A DNA stretch of 8,548 bases from Synechococcales cyanobacterium PMM_0085. Lineage in GTDB: Bacteria > Cyanobacteriota > Cyanobacteriia > Elainellales > Elainellaceae. The stretch covers positions 1-8,548 of the forward strand of contig CASBQJ010000578.1 of NCBI GenBank assembly GCA_949127705.1. The letters run 5' to 3'. Below are positions 6,449 through 8,548 of the stretch, piece by piece. The position numbers and the translations under genes were made by a program. The notes under the pieces are model-generated. The model made no database searches. It saw only the letters and a list, made by a program, of their open reading frames with translations, and was not told the origin of the DNA. How positions within the stretch are numbered: the stretch's first letter is position 1; each line of letters begins with the position of its first letter.

Positions 6449-6460
6449 TTATCCCCCTAT

Positions 6461-8059
6461 CTATACCCCTTCCTCAGATTCTCCTGCATCTATTTTGTCA
6501 GGGTTTCCCTTGGTGAGCTTGCGGCTAGAAGGGTTTGAGCCTTCATCACTATCGCTGCTGTCTACTAACGGATCGTTGGTAGCGGCGTCTGAGCGTTCCT
6601 CTAGCTCGGCGGCAGATTCATCTACAGCTACTGAAACCGCTTCAACCGTTACAGTTTGATCAGAGGCAGCTTGATCTGATCCCTCTGATTCCACCTCAAC
6701 ACTAGCTGAGCTAAGCTCTTCACTGGGTTCGGGCGTGAGCGACCCTTCAGGAACCAGCTCGATCGTGTTGTTGGCTTCTAACCAATCAAAGATTTTATCC
6801 CGCATCAGATCTTCTTCTACCACTTCACGCAGGCGATCGCGATCAACTTCACGCTCGCCCATGTCTGTCAGCACCTCTTGCACTTTGGCATCCACGTCTG
6901 CTGAGGTGACGGTAAGCGACTCTTGTTTGGCAATTTCCCCTAGCGCCATCGTCCGCTGAATCCGGGCGATCGCCTCTCCACGAGAACTATTGCGCAGGGA
7001 CTCCACAATTTCGGGGGTGAACATTTTTTTGACGTCCATTCCCTGCTCACTCAATCGCATTGCGGTTTGAGTAATCATGTAATCCATCTCTCGACGTACC
7101 AACGTTTCGGGTAGGTCTACTTCGACATGGATCACCAATTCTTTCAACAACGCTTCTTGCTTGTTCGCTTTGGTTTTATCTTCTGCTTCAGTGCGGAAGC
7201 GGGTTTCCAGCGATTCTCTCAGCTCCGCAAGCGTTGCAAATTCGCTAATCTCTTCGGCGAAATCGTCGTCTAGTTCAGGCAGCTCTTTTTCTTTTAAATC
7301 TTTGAGAGTAACTTCAAAAATGGCAGGCTTACCTGCCAAGTTTTCTTGCGGATAAGGTTCTGGGAACGTTGCAGAAACGGTCTTGGTTTCTCCCACATTC
7401 ATCCCCAAAATGCCATCAATAAATCCGGGAATGAATTTACCTTCTAACAGCTCAATCTCAAAATCTTGAGCACTGCCACCTGGAATCTCTTCCAAGTCAG
7501 CCTCGTCCTCGCCTGTTTTTACCTGACCCGTAAAGTCAACTATGGCCAGGTCTTTTTCTTGCGCTGGTCGATCTGTTACCGGGACACGAGTTACAGAACG
7601 GTTGCGGTAGTTCTCTAACAGCTCATCGACCTTGGCTGGGTCGTACTCAATTGCTTCTGCCTTGACGGCTAACCCCTGATAGACCGAGAGAGTGGCTTGG
7701 GGAGGCACGTCTACCACGGCTGACACTATTAAGGCAGCCCCAGGCTGAAACTGACTCACCAAGTCTTCAAAAGAAGAGCGCAGCTCAAAGCTACCTAGGG
7801 CGTCAATCTTTTCTTGCTCCACCGCTTTTTTTAAGGTATCTTCCAGCAGTTCTTCTAGGGCTGCCGCTTTGAGCCGACCGCTCCCATACCGCTGGATTAA
7901 GACTTGGCGAGGTACCTTTCCTTTACGAAACCCAGGAATATTGGCATTACGCATAAACTGTTGCAGGACTTTATCATATGCCTGCTGGGATGCTTCGGGC
8001 GGGATCTCAATTTCTAGACCGACCCGACTAGCGGGAAGTTTTTCCTGGGTAACTTTCAT
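6461..8059 (-). CDS. tig: Trigger factor (ribosome-associated chaperone)
   Basis: Trigger factor binds the ribosome at the exit tunnel and shields nascent chains. The start at 8059 is chosen because it gives MKVTQEKLPAS, the N-terminus I know from cyanobacterial homologs; the frame stays open 40 codons further upstream (to 8179), but that stretch has no family similarity and covers an inverted repeat. The 532-residue protein shows the ribosome-binding signature GFRKGKVP at 43-50 (as in E. coli), a PPIase (FKBP-like) domain at about 160-250, and the C-terminal chaperone arms at about 260-435. Residues 436-532 form a low-complexity tail with about 26 acidic and 5 basic residues and about 18 serines, which makes it longer than the roughly 470 residues I recall for other cyanobacteria. 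Two HIP1 octamers fall in the gene. Shine-Dalgarno is weak (AAAGAA). Confidence 0.96.
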   Translation of the reverse strand: MKVTQEKLPASRVGLEIEIPPEASQQAYDKVLQQFMRNANIPGFRKGKVPRQVLIQRYGSGRLKAAALEELLEDTLKKAVEQEKIDALGSFELRSSFEDLVSQFQPGAALIVSAVVDVPPQATLSVYQGLAVKAEAIEYDPAKVDELLENYRNRSVTRVPVTDRPAQEKDLAIVDFTGQVKTGEDEADLEEIPGGSAQDFEIELLEGKFIPGFIDGILGMNVGETKTVSATFPEPYPQENLAGKPAIFEVTLKDLKEKELPELDDDFAEEISEFATLAELRESLETRFRTEAEDKTKANKQEALLKELVIHVEVDLPETLVRREMDYMITQTAMRLSEQGMDVKKMFTPEIVESLRNSSRGEAIARIQRTMALGEIAKQESLTVTSADVDAKVQEVLTDMGEREVDRDRLREVVEEDLMRDKIFDWLEANNTIELVPEGSLTPEPSEELSSASVEVESEGSDQAASDQTVTVEAVSVAVDESAAELEERSDAATNDPLVDSSDSDEGSNPSSRKLTKGNPDKIDAGESEEGV

Positions 8060-8087
8060 CAGATTCTTTGTGACAGAGGTCAAACGA

Positions 8088-8113
8088 ATGCTAACCTCAT
8101 GTGGGCTTAGCAT
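8088..8113 (-). promoter_or_regulatory. Inverted repeat in the tig leader
   Basis: ATGCTAA (8088-8094) and TTAGCAT (8107-8113) are perfect complements, and CC/GG inside can extend the stem across a single bulged base. It ends 28 nt upstream of the tig ATG, where it could be an mRNA leader hairpin or a repressor operator. It lies inside the in-frame upstream extension, which is further reason not to call that extension coding. Confidence 0.5.
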
Positions 8114-8174
8114 CCTTGCAATAAGCCATCGTAACTGATTTCTGAAGCAACCCGCACATGATCGGGCGAAATTC

Positions 8175-8221
8175 CTCAAAGCTAGATGCCTCTCCCGTGA
8201 GGTTCTGGCCTAGCTTTTGAG
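8175..8221. ncRNA. Structured 47-base element, possible small RNA or leader structure
   Basis: CTCAAAGCTAG (8175-8185) is complementary to CTAGCTTTTGAG (8210-8221) with one bulged base, giving 11 pairs. Inside, either CCTC/GAGG (8189-8192 with 8199-8202) or GCC/GGC (8188-8190 with 8207-8209) can add a second stem, so two alternative folds exist. It lies between two divergent genes, where no terminator of either is needed. That makes a leader structure of tig or the end of an unannotated small transcript possible. I recognise no Rfam family; the structure is seen, the function is not. Confidence 0.35.
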
Positions 8222-8254
8222 CGCTTGTTGCGTTTGGTGCTAGATTGATGAGGA

Positions 8255-8273
8255 ATTTAGCTCTAAGCTAAAT
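8255..8273. promoter_or_regulatory. Perfect 7-bp dyad in the tig/asd spacer
   Basis: ATTTAGC (8255-8261) and GCTAAAT (8267-8273) are perfect inverted copies 5 bp apart, the geometry of a dimeric regulator site. CATATG follows directly at 8274-8279. No known cyanobacterial motif (such as NtcA GTA-N8-TAC) fits. Confidence 0.4.
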
Positions 8274-8415
8274 CATATGATGCTGAGCGGGTTGTGCTGA
8301 GACAGGCTAGAATGGCACGCAGATTCAGCTCCCGAACGCTACCAAAATCAGAAATTTAAAAATCTCATATCGTTTCAGCTAGTTTTCACGCAGCAGATTC
8401 AAACGATCAAACTTA

Positions 8416-8440
8416 AAATCAATCAACAAATCAATCAACA
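8416..8440. repeat. 12-bp tandem repeat upstream of asd
   Basis: AAATCAATCAAC is present twice without mismatch (8416-8427 and 8428-8439), and the period continues for one more base. It lies about 85 bases before the asd start, probably in or near its promoter or 5' leader. The unit itself is built of ATCA steps. Confidence 0.75.
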
Positions 8441-8508
8441 GATGCAAACAATTAATAGATGAAGAGGCTCAAAGGAATCATCGTTAAGCCCCATGCGTCA
8501 TTAAAGCC

Positions 8509-8513
8509 GGAGG
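8509..8513 (+). promoter_or_regulatory. Shine-Dalgarno that fixes the asd start
   Basis: GGAGG is the strongest ribosome binding site in the window and lies 10 nt before the TTG at 8524. It supports TTG as the start, since the nearest upstream ATG (8493) is in another frame and hits a stop after three codons, and the asd frame is closed by TAA at 8485. Confidence 0.7.
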
Positions 8514-8523
8514 AAATCTAGAT

Positions 8524-8548
8524 TTGTCCCAATCCTATCGAGTTGCTA
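8524..8548 (+). CDS. asd: Aspartate-semialdehyde dehydrogenase, 5' end only
   Basis: Only eight codons are present, reading (M)SQSYRVA with TTG as start. This matches the N-terminus I know for cyanobacterial Asd (MSxSYRVAILGATGAVG), which precedes the NADP-binding loop. Asd reduces aspartyl phosphate to aspartate semialdehyde for lysine, threonine and methionine synthesis. The position, divergent from tig, is the same as I recall in Synechocystis and other cyanobacteria, and this supports the call more than the eight residues alone. The start codon is unusual but has a strong Shine-Dalgarno. Confidence 0.75.

Larger units (their letters stand above)
6141..6460. other. Spacer between tig and clpP
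   Basis: A 320-base stretch without a credible gene. It holds, from the tig side, a hairpin (6426-6448), a 17-bp degenerate tandem repeat (6376-6409), a likely clpP promoter (6283-6312), a pair of 10-bp direct repeats ATGCCGGATA/ATACCGGATA (6255-6264 and 6274-6283), and two copies of a 14-bp word (6220-6233, 6427-6440). A 61-codon open frame on the plus strand (6240-6425) has no recognisable content and is not called. Confidence 0.7.
1014..6973. repeat. HIP1 octamers (GCGATCGC), nine dispersed copies
   Basis: By eye I find exact copies starting at 1014, 1295, 2651, 3216, 3752, 4276, 5201, 6833 and 6966. All lie inside coding sequence (leuC 2, SWIM 1, hydrolase 2, clpX 2, tig 2) and none in the spacers or clpP. 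HIP1 is a known over-represented palindrome of many cyanobacterial genomes. The entry spans first to last copy and is not a continuous element. Confidence 0.9.
8060..8523. other. Divergent control region between tig and asd
   Basis: A 464-base spacer with no credible gene, unusually rich in inverted repeats: 8088-8113, 8175-8221, 8255-8273, and the wide pair ATCGTTT/AAACGAT (8369-8375 and 8401-8407). A 12-bp tandem repeat lies at 8416-8440, and the final part towards asd is A/T rich. Promoters for both genes must lie here; I found no box pair good enough to call. Confidence 0.7.

Noticed and set aside
8060..8179. A 40-codon in-frame extension of tig upstream of the chosen start
   Set aside because: The conserved cyanobacterial N-terminus starts at MKVTQEKLPAS; the extension shows no similarity and is occupied by an inverted repeat.
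8416..8440. CRISPR-like repeat
   Set aside because: Only two adjacent 12-bp units with no spacers; a simple tandem repeat.
8493..8505. ATG behind asd as an alternative start
   Set aside because: It is in a different frame and meets TAA after three codons.

Overview
The window looks like ordinary cyanobacterial chromosome. Three things point there. The palindrome GCGATCGC (HIP1) occurs nine times by my count in 8.5 kb, where chance would give about 0.1. The proteins read like cyanobacterial family members (a DUF760 protein, trigger factor beginning MKVTQEKLPAS, a ClpP2-type peptidase upstream of ClpX). The order tig-clpP-clpX with asd divergent from tig matches, from memory, the arrangement in Synechocystis and other cyanobacteria. 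I cannot fix a genus; a filamentous Leptolyngbya- or Nostoc-like organism would fit the HIP1 density.

Layout. At the left edge, on the minus strand, the first ten codons of an unidentified gene follow leuC by 4 nt. leuC itself is complete (35-1438). A roughly 300-base spacer holds a short direct repeat near leuC and an exact 26-bp tandem duplication just behind the stop of a small DUF760 gene (1734-2111). That gene is divergent from a SWIM zinc-finger gene (2212-3051, plus strand), with 100 bp between them. The SWIM gene converges on an alpha/beta hydrolase gene (3081-3953, minus). A strong hairpin terminator separates the hydrolase gene from clpX (4077-5420), which is 9 nt from clpP (5430-6140), so those two form an operon. 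A 320-base spacer with several small repeats and a likely clpP promoter lies between clpP and tig (start chosen at 8059, stop 6461). The 464-base tig/asd divergent region contains several inverted repeats, including a 47-base element with long complementary arms. At the right edge asd begins on the plus strand with a TTG codon behind a clear GGAGG.

How the genes work together. Trigger factor meets nascent chains at the ribosome exit, and ClpX with ClpP2 unfolds and degrades proteins, so tig-clpP-clpX is a folding/proteolysis neighbourhood. leuC (leucine synthesis) and asd (lysine/threonine/methionine synthesis) are metabolic neighbours. The DUF760, SWIM and hydrolase genes have no established role that I can read from sequence.

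I see no mobile element, CRISPR array, rRNA/tRNA gene, phage gene or defence system. The most interesting signals are modest: the structured tig/asd spacer, the long acidic tail on trigger factor, the duplication behind the DUF760 gene, and the closeness of a DUF760 gene to clp genes.
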